Part shown: positions 54,318 through 64,000 of the stretch, one piece after another
How the letters are laid out: each line of letters starts with the position of its first letter
Numbering within the stretch: the first letter of the stretch is position 1
Origin: Mycolicibacterium sp. MU0053
GTDB taxonomy: Bacteria > Actinomycetota > Actinomycetes > Mycobacteriales > Mycobacteriaceae
Assembly: GCF_963378095.1 (NCBI RefSeq)
Contig: NZ_OY726397.1
Coordinates: forward strand, 2,852,001 to 2,916,000
Length of the DNA stretch: 64,000 nt
Direction: 5' to 3'
Program-made: the position numbers and the translations under genes
Notes under the pieces: model-generated
Databases searched by the model: none
What the model saw: the letters and a program-made list of their open reading frames with translations, nothing else
Told to the model about the DNA's origin: nothing

Positions 54318-55016
54318 TCAGGACTCGATGATGCGCGCCACATAAGGCTGCAGACCCGAGGTCCGCACCGGGCTCACCGTCACCTTGCCCGCACTGCCCG
54401 AGGCCTCCAACATCCGGCCGGCGCCGAGGAAGATCGCCACGTGCTGGCTGCCGCCGGGGCCCCAGAACAACAGATCGCCGCGCTTGGCCTGCGATACCGG
54501 AACCTTGCGTCCGGTGTCGTACTGGTCGCCGGAGTACTTGGGGATCAGCACCCCCACCCCGGCATAGGAGAACTGGGTGAAGCCCGAGCAGTCGAAGCCG
54601 ACCGTGCCCGCCCCGGAGTCGATGCCGGTGGATGGACCGGTGGGCTTGCCGCCGCCCCACGAGTACGGCACCCCCATCTGGGTGCCGCCGCGCCGGATCA
54701 CGTATTCGATGGCCTGCGGTCCGCGCACCCGGCCCGGGGCCACGGTGGCCGGCGAGCCGCCGATGCCCAGGCTGGAGAGGAATTTGCGGCCGAGGTCCAT
54801 GGTGGCCTGGGTGGCCTGGGCGGTGGCCGCGAGCGAGGCGTTGGCGATGGCCAACGGGTCGCCGGGAGCGCCGGCGCTGAGCACCTTGGGCAGGGTGGGG
54901 TCCCACTGCCCGGCGTCGGGCGCCGCCGCCGCCGGCGTTGCCAGCGCCGCCGACAGCATGATCGCCGCCAACGCCGTCAGCACTGCGCGTTGATAGCGAA
55001 ACAGCTTGTGACGCAT
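54318..55016 (-). CDS. ripB: NlpC/P60 peptidoglycan endopeptidase RipB
   Basis: 232-aa secreted D,L-endopeptidase cutting between D-Glu and meso-DAP of stem peptides. Signal peptide at residues about 8-32 with AATPAAAAP after. Catalytic Cys in VGFDCSGFTQFS, His in GSQHVAIFLG. It lacks the coiled-coil domain of RipA. It follows ripA after a 16-base gap on the same strand. Confidence 0.95.
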   Translation of the reverse strand: MRHKLFRYQRAVLTALAAIMLSAALATPAAAAPDAGQWDPTLPKVLSAGAPGDPLAIANASLAATAQATQATMDLGRKFLSSLGIGGSPATVAPGRVRGPQAIEYVIRRGGTQMGVPYSWGGGKPTGPSTGIDSGAGTVGFDCSGFTQFSYAGVGVLIPKYSGDQYDTGRKVPVSQAKRGDLLFWGPGGSQHVAIFLGAGRMLEASGSAGKVTVSPVRTSGLQPYVARIIES

Positions 55017-55032
55017 AAAGTTACATCTTTCG

Positions 55033-56481
55033 TCAGTATTCGATGTAGCGGACGACGTGGGGCGTCATTCCGCTGGTGCGAACCGGCGAGATCTTGACGT
55101 GTGAACCGGTATAGGGCGCCTCGAGCATCTGCCCGTCGCCCAGGTAGATCGTGACGTGTTGGCTGCCGCCGGGGCCGTAGAAGATGACGTCACCGCGGCG
55201 CATCTGCGACGACGGGATCTTGCGGCCCATGTTGTACTGCGAGCCCGAGTAGTGCGGCAGCTTGATCCCCACGCCGGCGAAGGCGTAGAGCACCAGGCCC
55301 GAGCAGTCGAAGCCGACGGTGTTGGCCCCGGAGTCGATGCCGCGGCTCGGGCCGGCCGCGTTTCCGCCACCCCAGGAGTACGGCACGCCCATCTGCGACA
55401 TGCCGCGCCGGATCACGTACTCGACGGCTTGCGTGCCGTGCACCCGCGGCAGCACACCGTTGGTGATCCCGGTATCGGCCGGCTTGAGGATGCCGATCTT
55501 CTCCAGGAACTTGCGTCCGAGATCAGCGGTGACCTGCGCGGAGGTCGCCGAGATTTGCAGCACGGTGTTCACGATGGCGATCGGATCGCCGGACATGAAG
55601 GCGCTGGGCACCATCGGCAACGTGGTGTCCCACTGGCTGATATCGCCGTAGGGCACCGCGCCGGCGGCCGCAGCCGGGCTGCGGTCCCAGTCCCCGGGTG
55701 CGACGGCGGCGGGGGCCGGGGCCGACGCGCCGGATGCGGCCGGCGGCCCCGCCGGCGCCGCGGGAGCTGGAGCGGGCCGGGCCGCGGCGAGCCGGGCCTT
55801 GGCCGCCTCCCGCTCGGCCGCCAGCGTCGTGACCTGGGACTGCTGCTCACCGAAATTGCGCTGGGCGGACTCGAGGGCCGCAACCGCGGCGTCCTGACTG
55901 CTTTGGGCCGCCGATGCGGCCTCGTCGGCCTTCTGCTTGGCCAGCCGCGCCGACGATTCCTTGTTCACCTGCTCGGTGCGGGCGCGCTCCAGGTTGGCCA
56001 TCACCCGCTCGGAGCTGACCTCGAGCGTCTTGCTGGCGGTCGCGGTGGCGACGATTGCCTCCGGCGTCCCGGCCGACAGGTACGACCCGGACGGTCCCGC
56101 GACGTAGGTGGCGGCCGCGAACTTGTCGAAACGCTGCTGCGCCTGCTCGATCGCGGCGTTGGCGGCCTTGACCGCCTCGGCGCTGCGTTCGACCTCCTGT
56201 TGGGCCAGCGCGGCGTTGTCGCGTGCCGTCTGCACCTCGACGAGGGCCTTGTTGACGCTCTCCTGCTGGATCTGGATCTGGGCGCCGATCTCGTCGAGTC
56301 GCTGATTGGCCTCGGCCACGTCGGCGATCAGGGCGGCCACGCTGGTGGGGCTCGAATCCGGCTCGGCGGCCGCGGTGCCGGGCAGCACGAGACCGGCCGT
56401 GGCGAGTAGCAGCGCCACCGTGACTACCGGAGAAACGGCCCGTACGGGCACCATGCGTCTCATTCGACTCGGTCTCCTCAT
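55033..56481 (-). CDS. ripA: NlpC/P60 peptidoglycan endopeptidase RipA
   Basis: 482-aa secreted cell-division hydrolase. It has a signal peptide, an N-terminal coiled coil (about residues 45-240, rich in Ala/Gln/Glu) that blocks the active site in the zymogen, an Ala/Pro-rich linker, then NlpC/P60 with the Cys in VGFDCSGLVLYAF and His in GSQHVTIYLG. ATG at 56481 gives 482 residues; ATG at 56463 is well placed behind AGGAG and may be the real start. Partner in vivo of resuscitation-promoting factor in mycobacteria. Confidence 0.95.
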   Translation of the reverse strand: MRRPSRMRRMVPVRAVSPVVTVALLLATAGLVLPGTAAAEPDSSPTSVAALIADVAEANQRLDEIGAQIQIQQESVNKALVEVQTARDNAALAQQEVERSAEAVKAANAAIEQAQQRFDKFAAATYVAGPSGSYLSAGTPEAIVATATASKTLEVSSERVMANLERARTEQVNKESSARLAKQKADEAASAAQSSQDAAVAALESAQRNFGEQQSQVTTLAAEREAAKARLAAARPAPAPAAPAGPPAASGASAPAPAAVAPGDWDRSPAAAAGAVPYGDISQWDTTLPMVPSAFMSGDPIAIVNTVLQISATSAQVTADLGRKFLEKIGILKPADTGITNGVLPRVHGTQAVEYVIRRGMSQMGVPYSWGGGNAAGPSRGIDSGANTVGFDCSGLVLYAFAGVGIKLPHYSGSQYNMGRKIPSSQMRRGDVIFYGPGGSQHVTIYLGDGQMLEAPYTGSHVKISPVRTSGMTPHVVRYIEY

Positions 56482-56562
56482 GGCTCAGCTCTAACCGATG
56501 GCCCCCGCCCACTGCAGTCACAGGAGGCTCACCTACCTCAATAGGCTTACTTCGCACCGTAC

Positions 56563-56577
56563 GTCACAGCTGTCGCT
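56563..56577 (+). promoter_or_regulatory. Possible MtrA-binding direct repeat upstream of ripA
   Basis: GTCACAGCTGTCGCT has two GTC(A/G)C half-sites 9 bases apart, with another GTCACA at 56590. MtrA is known to bind such GTCAC direct repeats before cell-wall hydrolase genes including ripA. It lies about 80 bases before the ripA start. Confidence 0.4.
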
Positions 56578-56670
56578 AATGAAACTTTAGTCACAAATTA
56601 CAAGAACGTAATTAAATGAATGTGACCGAATGGTGACCTTGCGGCATTTGCCGAATAACGCGCTATGCGG

Positions 56671-57240
56671 TCATTCAGAGGCCGCAGAAGCGGTGTCTGC
56701 CTGCGGTTTTGGCTCTTCAATGGCCTTTGCGCGGACTTGCAGGAAACGCGTCACAACCGCGGCCAGTAATACGCCGACGGTAAGCACGATCGTGAGCCCG
56801 GTCCATGGGAAATCGGGGGTGTTCAACTGGTCCACGAAATTCTGCGCGGATTGCACCGGATTGCCCGTCTTGGCGAGGTCTTCGCCGGCCTCGAGCGTGA
56901 CCCGGTCGAAGACCTGACTGTGGGTGCCCGCGAACGACGGACTCAGCACCAGCACCGTCGCGTCGGGGTGGGACTGGGCGACCACGGTGGCGATATCGCG
57001 CAGGGGGGTGTCGATCGGCGGATTGGTGTCGATCACCACGACCTTGAGATCGATGCCCTGCCCCTGGGCCTGCGCCACCACCTGCTGCAGGCCGGCCTCG
57101 TCGGCCGGGTCGGCGCTGACACCGTCGGCGGCCACCTCGGCCAGCACCACGTCCATGTCGACATCGGGTGGGATATAGGCCGGCAAGACCGGAAGGACCG
57201 GTGCGTACGGAAGCAAGGGCAGCGTCTCCGGACCGAGCAT
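56671..57240 (-). CDS. Conserved membrane protein (Rv1476-like)
   Basis: 189-aa protein. The soluble N-terminal domain contains AYIPPDVDMDVVL, LKVVVIDTNPPIDTPLRDIA and ATVLVLSPSFAGTHS, a family seen beside acn and ripA in mycobacteria. One transmembrane helix lies near residues 150-172, then a charged tail. Function unknown. ATG at 57240 is preferred because TACCGT (57248-57253) stands 7 bases before it; GTG at 57270 is the longer alternative. Confidence 0.8.
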   Translation of the reverse strand: MLGPETLPLLPYAPVLPVLPAYIPPDVDMDVVLAEVAADGVSADPADEAGLQQVVAQAQGQGIDLKVVVIDTNPPIDTPLRDIATVVAQSHPDATVLVLSPSFAGTHSQVFDRVTLEAGEDLAKTGNPVQSAQNFVDQLNTPDFPWTGLTIVLTVGVLLAAVVTRFLQVRAKAIEEPKPQADTASAASE

Positions 57241-57247
57241 GGAAAGC

Positions 57248-57253
57248 ACGGTA
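57248..57253 (-). promoter_or_regulatory. Likely -10 for a leaderless transcript
   Basis: TACCGT on the minus strand ends 7 bases before ATG at 57240, with no Shine-Dalgarno. This supports a leaderless start there. Confidence 0.35.
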
Positions 57254-57349
57254 CGCGATGGGTGCGGCACCGGTTTGGCAGCGCGCCCCGCCAGGGTGAA
57301 GACTTGCTGTCAGGGCCGTGAAATTCTGCACAATGCGCCCGCCCCATTG

Positions 57350-57365
57350 CAGTACAAGCGTACTG
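57350..57365 (+). promoter_or_regulatory. AcnR operator upstream of acn
   Basis: CAGTAC-AAGC-GTACTG, perfect 6-bp arms. It matches the CAGNACnnncGTACTG consensus known for AcnR, the TetR repressor of aconitase in Corynebacterium. It lies 62 bases before the acn start, and the acnR-like gene follows acn. Confidence 0.85.
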
Positions 57366-57427
57366 TTAAAGTAGTACGATTCGCCGACACAGCCCGTCGG
57401 CGAGACAACTAAACGCCGGGAGTTGAT

Positions 57428-60256
<2,829 letters not shown>

Positions 60257-60288
60257 GCGGGGGCGTCAGGGAGTCGGGGGCATAGTCC

Positions 60289-60855
60289 ATGCCCAGAGTG
60301 AGTGCGGACCATCTGGTGGCCCGCCGCCGCCAGATCCTCGACGGCGCCCGTCGCTGCTTTGCCGAACACGGCTATGACAGAGCGACGGTGCGCCGCCTCG
60401 AGCAGACCATCGGGTTGTCGCGGGGTGCGATCTTCCATCACTTCCGCGACAAGGACTCGCTGTTTTTCGAGCTGGCACGCGAGGACGCCGAGCGGATGGC
60501 CGACGTCGCGTCCCGCGAGGGGCTGATCCAGGTGATGCGCGACATGCTGGCCGCCCCGGAGCAGTTCGACTGGTTGGCCACCCGGCTGGAGATCGCCCGA
60601 AAGCTGCGCAACGACCCGGTGTTTCACCGGGGTTGGGCGGAACGTTCGGCCGAATTGTCGGCGGCCACCAGCGAACGGCTGCGACGCCAGAAGCAGGCCG
60701 GCAAGCTGCGCGACGACGTGCCCGGCGACGTGCTGCAGACGTACCTGGACCTGGTGCTCGACGGACTGGTCGCGCGGTTGGCTTCCGGAGATGATCCGAC
60801 GAAGCTGAGCGCGGTGCTGGATCTGGTCGAGGATTCGGTGCGCCAACCGCAGTAG
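60289..60855 (+). CDS. acnR: TetR-family repressor AcnR
   Basis: 188-aa regulator. N-terminal HTH: RRRQILDGARRCFAEHGYDRATVRRLEQ, GLSRGAIFHHFRDKD. The C-terminal ligand domain is of the AcnR type. Genes directly after acn in actinobacteria encode the citrate/iron-responsive AcnR; the matching operator lies before acn. Probably co-transcribed with acn, giving feedback control. ATG at 60289. Confidence 0.9.
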   Translation: MPRVSADHLVARRRQILDGARRCFAEHGYDRATVRRLEQTIGLSRGAIFHHFRDKDSLFFELAREDAERMADVASREGLIQVMRDMLAAPEQFDWLATRLEIARKLRNDPVFHRGWAERSAELSAATSERLRRQKQAGKLRDDVPGDVLQTYLDLVLDGLVARLASGDDPTKLSAVLDLVEDSVRQPQ

Positions 60856-60867
60856 CGGGGGTCCCGT

Positions 60868-61062
60868 TCAGCTGGCCCGGCGGGTCCGGTGGTTGGGTCC
60901 GCCGCGGCTGCGCATGGTGGTGCCCGATTCGCGCAGCATCGCGTGGATCGACCCGTAGGACCGACCCGTGTTCGCGACCAGCGTCCGGATGCTGGCGCCG
61001 GCCTCGTAGGCGCTGCGCAGATCGCCGAGCAACTGATCGCGCGCCTTGTTCGGCTTCGTCAT
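60868..61062 (-). CDS. Small helix-turn-helix protein
   Basis: 64-aa basic protein: LLGDLRSAYEAGASIRTLV, GRSYGSIHAMLRESGTTMR is a clear helix-turn-helix, ending in an Arg-rich tail. A homolog (Rv1473A) stands at the same place in M. tuberculosis. Target unknown. Convergent with acnR, 12 bases apart. Confidence 0.85.
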   Translation of the reverse strand: MTKPNKARDQLLGDLRSAYEAGASIRTLVANTGRSYGSIHAMLRESGTTMRSRGGPNHRTRRAS

Positions 61063-61169
61063 TGAGGCCCTCCCCCCTGTGACAGGTCCCCGACCTCATC
61101 CAGGGTAGAACCGCGCCGCGCAGATACCACCCGAATCGGCGAAACCCGCTGCGCCGAACGCGGTCGGCG

Positions 61170-62798
61170 TCAAGCGAGTTCGATCAAGTCCCGGTAGTCG
61201 TTGGACCAGAAATCCTCGGTCCCGTCCGGAAGCAGCACCACCCGCTGCGGGTCCAACGCCTCGGCGGCACCCGGGTCGTGCGTCACCAGCACCACCGCGC
61301 CGAGATAGCTGCGCAGCGCATCGAGGACCTGCTCGCGGGACGCGGGATCGAGGTTGTTCGTCGGCTCGTCGAGCAACAGCACGTTGGCCGTCGAGGCCAC
61401 CAGACCCGCCAGCGCCAGCCGGGTCTTCTCGCCACCGGACAGCGTGCCCGCCGGCTGGTCGAGTTGCGCACCGGTGAACATGAAGGCGCCGAGTATCCCG
61501 CGCAAATCCTGCTCGCCGGTGTCGGGGGCCGCGTGCCGGATGTTCTCCCAGACCGTCGCGTGGTCGTCGAGGGTGTCATGCTCCTGGGCGAAGTAGCCGA
61601 TCTTGCAACCGTGTCCGGGTTCCAGCGCGCCGGCGTCCGGGATCTCGGTGCCGGCCAGCAGCCGCAGCAGGGTGGTCTTGCCGGCGCCGTTGAGACCCAG
61701 GATCACCACGCGGGATCCGCGGTCGATCGCCAGGTCGACGCCGGTGAACACCTCGAGTGAGCCGTAGTTCTTGGTGAGGCCCTTGGCCACCAACGGGGTA
61801 CGGCCGCACGGCGCCGGGGTCGGGAACTTGATCCGGGCCACCTTGTCGGCCACCCGCTCGTCGTCCAGGGCCGCCATCATTCGCTCGGCGCGACGCAACA
61901 TGTTCTGCGCCGCAACGGCTTTGGTGGCCTTGGCGCCCATCTTGGCGGCTTGGGTGCGCAATGCCGAGGCCTTGCGTTCGGCGTTGGCGCGTTCCCGGCG
62001 CCGGCGCTGCTCATCGGTGGCCCGCGCATCGAGGTACTTATGCCAGCCCATGTTGTAGACGTCGGCCTCGCCGCGCACCGCGTCGAGGAACCACACCCGG
62101 TTGACGACGTCGGCCAGCAGGTCGACGTTGTGGCTGATCATCACCAGCCCCCCGGCGTGGTTCTTCAAGAAGTCGCGCAGCCAGCCGACCGAGTCGGCAT
62201 CGAGGTGGTTGGTGGGCTCATCGAGCAGCAGCGTGGTGGCCGAGCCGGATCCGGTGTCCGATGCGGCGAACAGGATCCGGGACAGCTCGATGCGGCGACG
62301 CTGACCGCCCGAGAGCGTGCGCAGCGGCTGGGTCAGCACCCGCTCCGGCAGCCCCAGACTCGCGCAGATCCGGCCGGCCTCGCTCTCGGCGGCATAGCCA
62401 CCGAGGGCGGCAAAGCGCTCCTCGAGCTGACCGTAGCGCCGGACGGCCTTGTCGCGCGCCTGATCGTCGGCCACCTCGGCCATCAGCACCTGCTGCTTCT
62501 CCAGATCGGTGAGCAGAGTGTCGAGACCGCGCGCCGACAGCACCCGGTCGCGGGCCAGGATGTCGAGGTCACCTTCCTTGGGGTCCTGCGGCAGATAGCC
62601 GACCTCGCCGATGCGCGACACGGTGCCGGCGTACGGTTCGCCCTCACCGGCCAGGATGCGCATGGTGGTGGTCTTACCCGCGCCGTTGCGCCCGACCAGA
62701 CCGATGCGGTCGCCGGGCTGAACCCGTAGCGCCGGACCGTCGGCAAGGAGCAGCGTGCGCGCGCCGGCGCGGACCTCCAGGTCCGTTGCGGTGATCAC
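61170..62798 (-). CDS. ABC-F family ATPase
   Basis: 542-aa protein with two ABC domains and no membrane segments. Walker A GRNGAGKTTT (near residue 36) and GLNGAGKTTL; signatures LSGGQRRRIEL and LSGGEKTRLAL. The linker (about 240-310) is Arg/Ala-rich. ABC-F proteins act on ribosomes in translation or antibiotic protection. Starts with GTG at 62798. Counterpart Rv1473. Specific role not decided. Confidence 0.93.
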   Translation of the reverse strand: MITATDLEVRAGARTLLLADGPALRVQPGDRIGLVGRNGAGKTTTMRILAGEGEPYAGTVSRIGEVGYLPQDPKEGDLDILARDRVLSARGLDTLLTDLEKQQVLMAEVADDQARDKAVRRYGQLEERFAALGGYAAESEAGRICASLGLPERVLTQPLRTLSGGQRRRIELSRILFAASDTGSGSATTLLLDEPTNHLDADSVGWLRDFLKNHAGGLVMISHNVDLLADVVNRVWFLDAVRGEADVYNMGWHKYLDARATDEQRRRRERANAERKASALRTQAAKMGAKATKAVAAQNMLRRAERMMAALDDERVADKVARIKFPTPAPCGRTPLVAKGLTKNYGSLEVFTGVDLAIDRGSRVVILGLNGAGKTTLLRLLAGTEIPDAGALEPGHGCKIGYFAQEHDTLDDHATVWENIRHAAPDTGEQDLRGILGAFMFTGAQLDQPAGTLSGGEKTRLALAGLVASTANVLLLDEPTNNLDPASREQVLDALRSYLGAVVLVTHDPGAAEALDPQRVVLLPDGTEDFWSNDYRDLIELA

Positions 62799-62829
62799 GA
62801 ACTGTGCTCCTGCTCAATCGGTCGAAAAG

Positions 62830-63651
62830 TTACTTGTCGTCGGTGAAGATCGGTGCTCGCTGCTCCGCGCGCGCGGCCACCGCTTCTTCGAAGTTCCCGG
62901 TGAGCAGGCGCAGATAAAGCTGCCCCAGGCCTTCCGCCTGCATATGCCCTTCCAGGGTAGCGGCGTCCAGTCCACTCCATAGCGTGCGCTTCGTCAACTC
63001 GATTCCCGGCCGGGAGAACGCCGCGATGCGCTGCGCCATGTCCAGGCAGGTCGGCAGCAGGTCGGCGTCGGCGACCTGCTGAGACACCAGACCGATGCGT
63101 TCGGCCTCGGCGGCGTCGACGTCGCGGCCCGTGAGCATGATCTCGAACGCACGCGAGGTGCCGATCGCGCGCGGTAGCAGGAAGCTGAGCCCCAACTCGC
63201 TGGCGGTGAGACCGTTGTTGATCCCGGCGGCCCGGAAGTAGGCACCGGCACCGGCCACCCGGATGTCGCAGGCCAGCGCCAGACACAGCCCGCCCCCGAT
63301 CGCGGCCCCGTTGACCGCGGCGATCACCGGCTGATGCAGCCGCCGCAGGCCCAGGATCACCTCGTCGAGCACCTGCATCGAACGAAGGCCGAAGGTGGGC
63401 CGGGTCAGGCCCTCGACATGCGGGACACTGCCGGCCGACTTGTGGTCGGCGCCCGAGGAGAATCCGGCGCCGGCCCCGGTGAGGATCACGGCGCGGACCG
63501 CGTTGTCGTGCTTGACCTCGTCGAGCACGCGGCGCAACGGGACCATCACGTCGAAGGCCATCGAGTTCATCCGCTCGGGCCGGTTCAGGGTGATCTGCGC
63601 GACACCGGCGCGCGGGTGGTCGACTTTGACGAACTCCGAATCAGCGCTCAC
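62830..63651 (-). CDS. echA12: Enoyl-CoA hydratase/isomerase (EchA12-like)
   Basis: 273-aa crotonase-fold enzyme. Oxyanion-hole segments are SSGADHKSAG and NGAAIGGGLCLALACDIRV. The two Glu positions of classical hydratases are not evident (TGAGAGFSSGAD region and GLTASELGLSF), so it may be an isomerase or other crotonase. GTG at 63651. Counterpart Rv1472. Confidence 0.88.
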   Translation of the reverse strand: MSADSEFVKVDHPRAGVAQITLNRPERMNSMAFDVMVPLRRVLDEVKHDNAVRAVILTGAGAGFSSGADHKSAGSVPHVEGLTRPTFGLRSMQVLDEVILGLRRLHQPVIAAVNGAAIGGGLCLALACDIRVAGAGAYFRAAGINNGLTASELGLSFLLPRAIGTSRAFEIMLTGRDVDAAEAERIGLVSQQVADADLLPTCLDMAQRIAAFSRPGIELTKRTLWSGLDAATLEGHMQAEGLGQLYLRLLTGNFEEAVAARAEQRAPIFTDDK

Positions 63652-63692
63652 CAGAGCACGCTATCGCGTGCGCCGGGCACAGCAGCGTGCGC

Positions 63693-64000
63693 TCAGAGAT
63701 CCTTGGCGTCGCCGTCGGCCGGCTGCTCCTGCATGGCGGCGTCGATGTCGAAGCTCTTGACCTGCTGGATCAGCTCTTCCAGGGCCTGCGGCGGCAGCGC
63801 GCCGGCCTGGTTGAAGACCAGCTTGCCCTTCTTGAAGGCCATCAGCGTCGGGATCGAGCGGATTTCCGCGGCCGCGGCGAGTTCCTGCTCGGCCTCGGTG
63901 TCGACCTTGGCGAAGACCACGTCGGGATGCTGCTCCGCGGACTTCGCGAACGTCGGGGCGAAGGCGCGACAAGGTCCGCACCACGACGCCCAGAAGTCCA
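63693..64000 (-). CDS. Thioredoxin (5' end beyond window)
   Basis: C-terminal 102 residues of a thioredoxin. The redox motif is WCGPC in DFWASWCGPCRAFAP at the window edge, and the cis-Pro is in RSIPTLMAFKKGK. An acidic tail (DAAMQEQPADGDAKDL) extends the usual fold. Disulfide reductant in the cytoplasm. Position fits trxB1 (Rv1471). N-terminus missing from the window. Confidence 0.92.
   Translation of the reverse strand, partial: DFWASWCGPCRAFAPTFAKSAEQHPDVVFAKVDTEAEQELAAAAEIRSIPTLMAFKKGKLVFNQAGALPPQALEELIQQVKSFDIDAAMQEQPADGDAKDL

Noticed and set aside
56482..56670. Cyclic di-AMP (ydaO-type) riboswitch before ripA
   Set aside because: Such elements precede some actinobacterial wall-hydrolase genes, but the region is short and lacks the conserved G-rich core.

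Overview
The window is chromosomal DNA of a mycobacterium (family Mycobacteriaceae). It is GC-rich, many genes start with GTG or TTG, and it carries mycobacterial hallmarks: mabA-inhA, ripA-ripB-moxR1, MmpL, PapA and Mas-type PKS genes, and an ileS T-box. From memory of gene orders, both flanks follow the M. tuberculosis segment Rv1471-Rv1540 in reverse orientation. The proteins are clearly diverged from M. tuberculosis, so a non-tuberculous species is most likely. I cannot name it.

Layout. (1) 0-4.7 kb: a divergent catabolic unit with a Baeyer-Villiger monooxygenase, an alpha/beta hydrolase, an aldehyde dehydrogenase and a zinc alcohol dehydrogenase. (2) 4.7-17.5 kb: a SecD-head-like membrane protein, rarD-rluD-lspA, ansA, a luciferase-like oxidoreductase, dinB, a lower-GC sodium:solute symporter with a 43-aa partner, a DUF2243 protein, an S4 protein, and ileS with a translational T-box riboswitch. 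(3) 17.5-19.4 kb: three poorly characterised genes around a strong inverted repeat. (4) 19.4-37.4 kb: a complete sulfolipid-type locus, in order fadD23-like, papA2-like, stf0, sap-like, chp1-like, mmpL8-like, papA1-like and pks2/mas-like. (5) 38-64 kb: the conserved block lipL-like hydrolase, meaB-mutB-mutA, a TVP38 protein, a DoxX protein, SPFH-NfeD, hemH-inhA-fabG1, VWA-DUF58-moxR1, ripB-ripA, acn with an AcnR operator, acnR, a small HTH protein, an ABC-F protein, an enoyl-CoA hydratase and a thioredoxin cut by the window end.

The lipid locus is the most interesting part. Its gene types, order and strands match the M. tuberculosis SL-1 locus (papA2, sap, chp1, mmpL8, papA1, pks2), but the trehalose sulfotransferase gene stf0 sits inside it and fadD23 sits beside papA2. 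Inferred pathway: Stf0 makes trehalose-2-sulfate, the PapA2-like enzyme adds a first acyl chain, FadD23 and the PKS make methyl-branched chains, the PapA1-like and Chp1-like enzymes add them, and the MmpL and Sap proteins export the product. The methylmalonyl-CoA mutase operon lies just beyond the PKS and can supply extender units. The locus occupies the ileS-lipL interval that holds the pks5/papA4/fadD24 region in M. tuberculosis.
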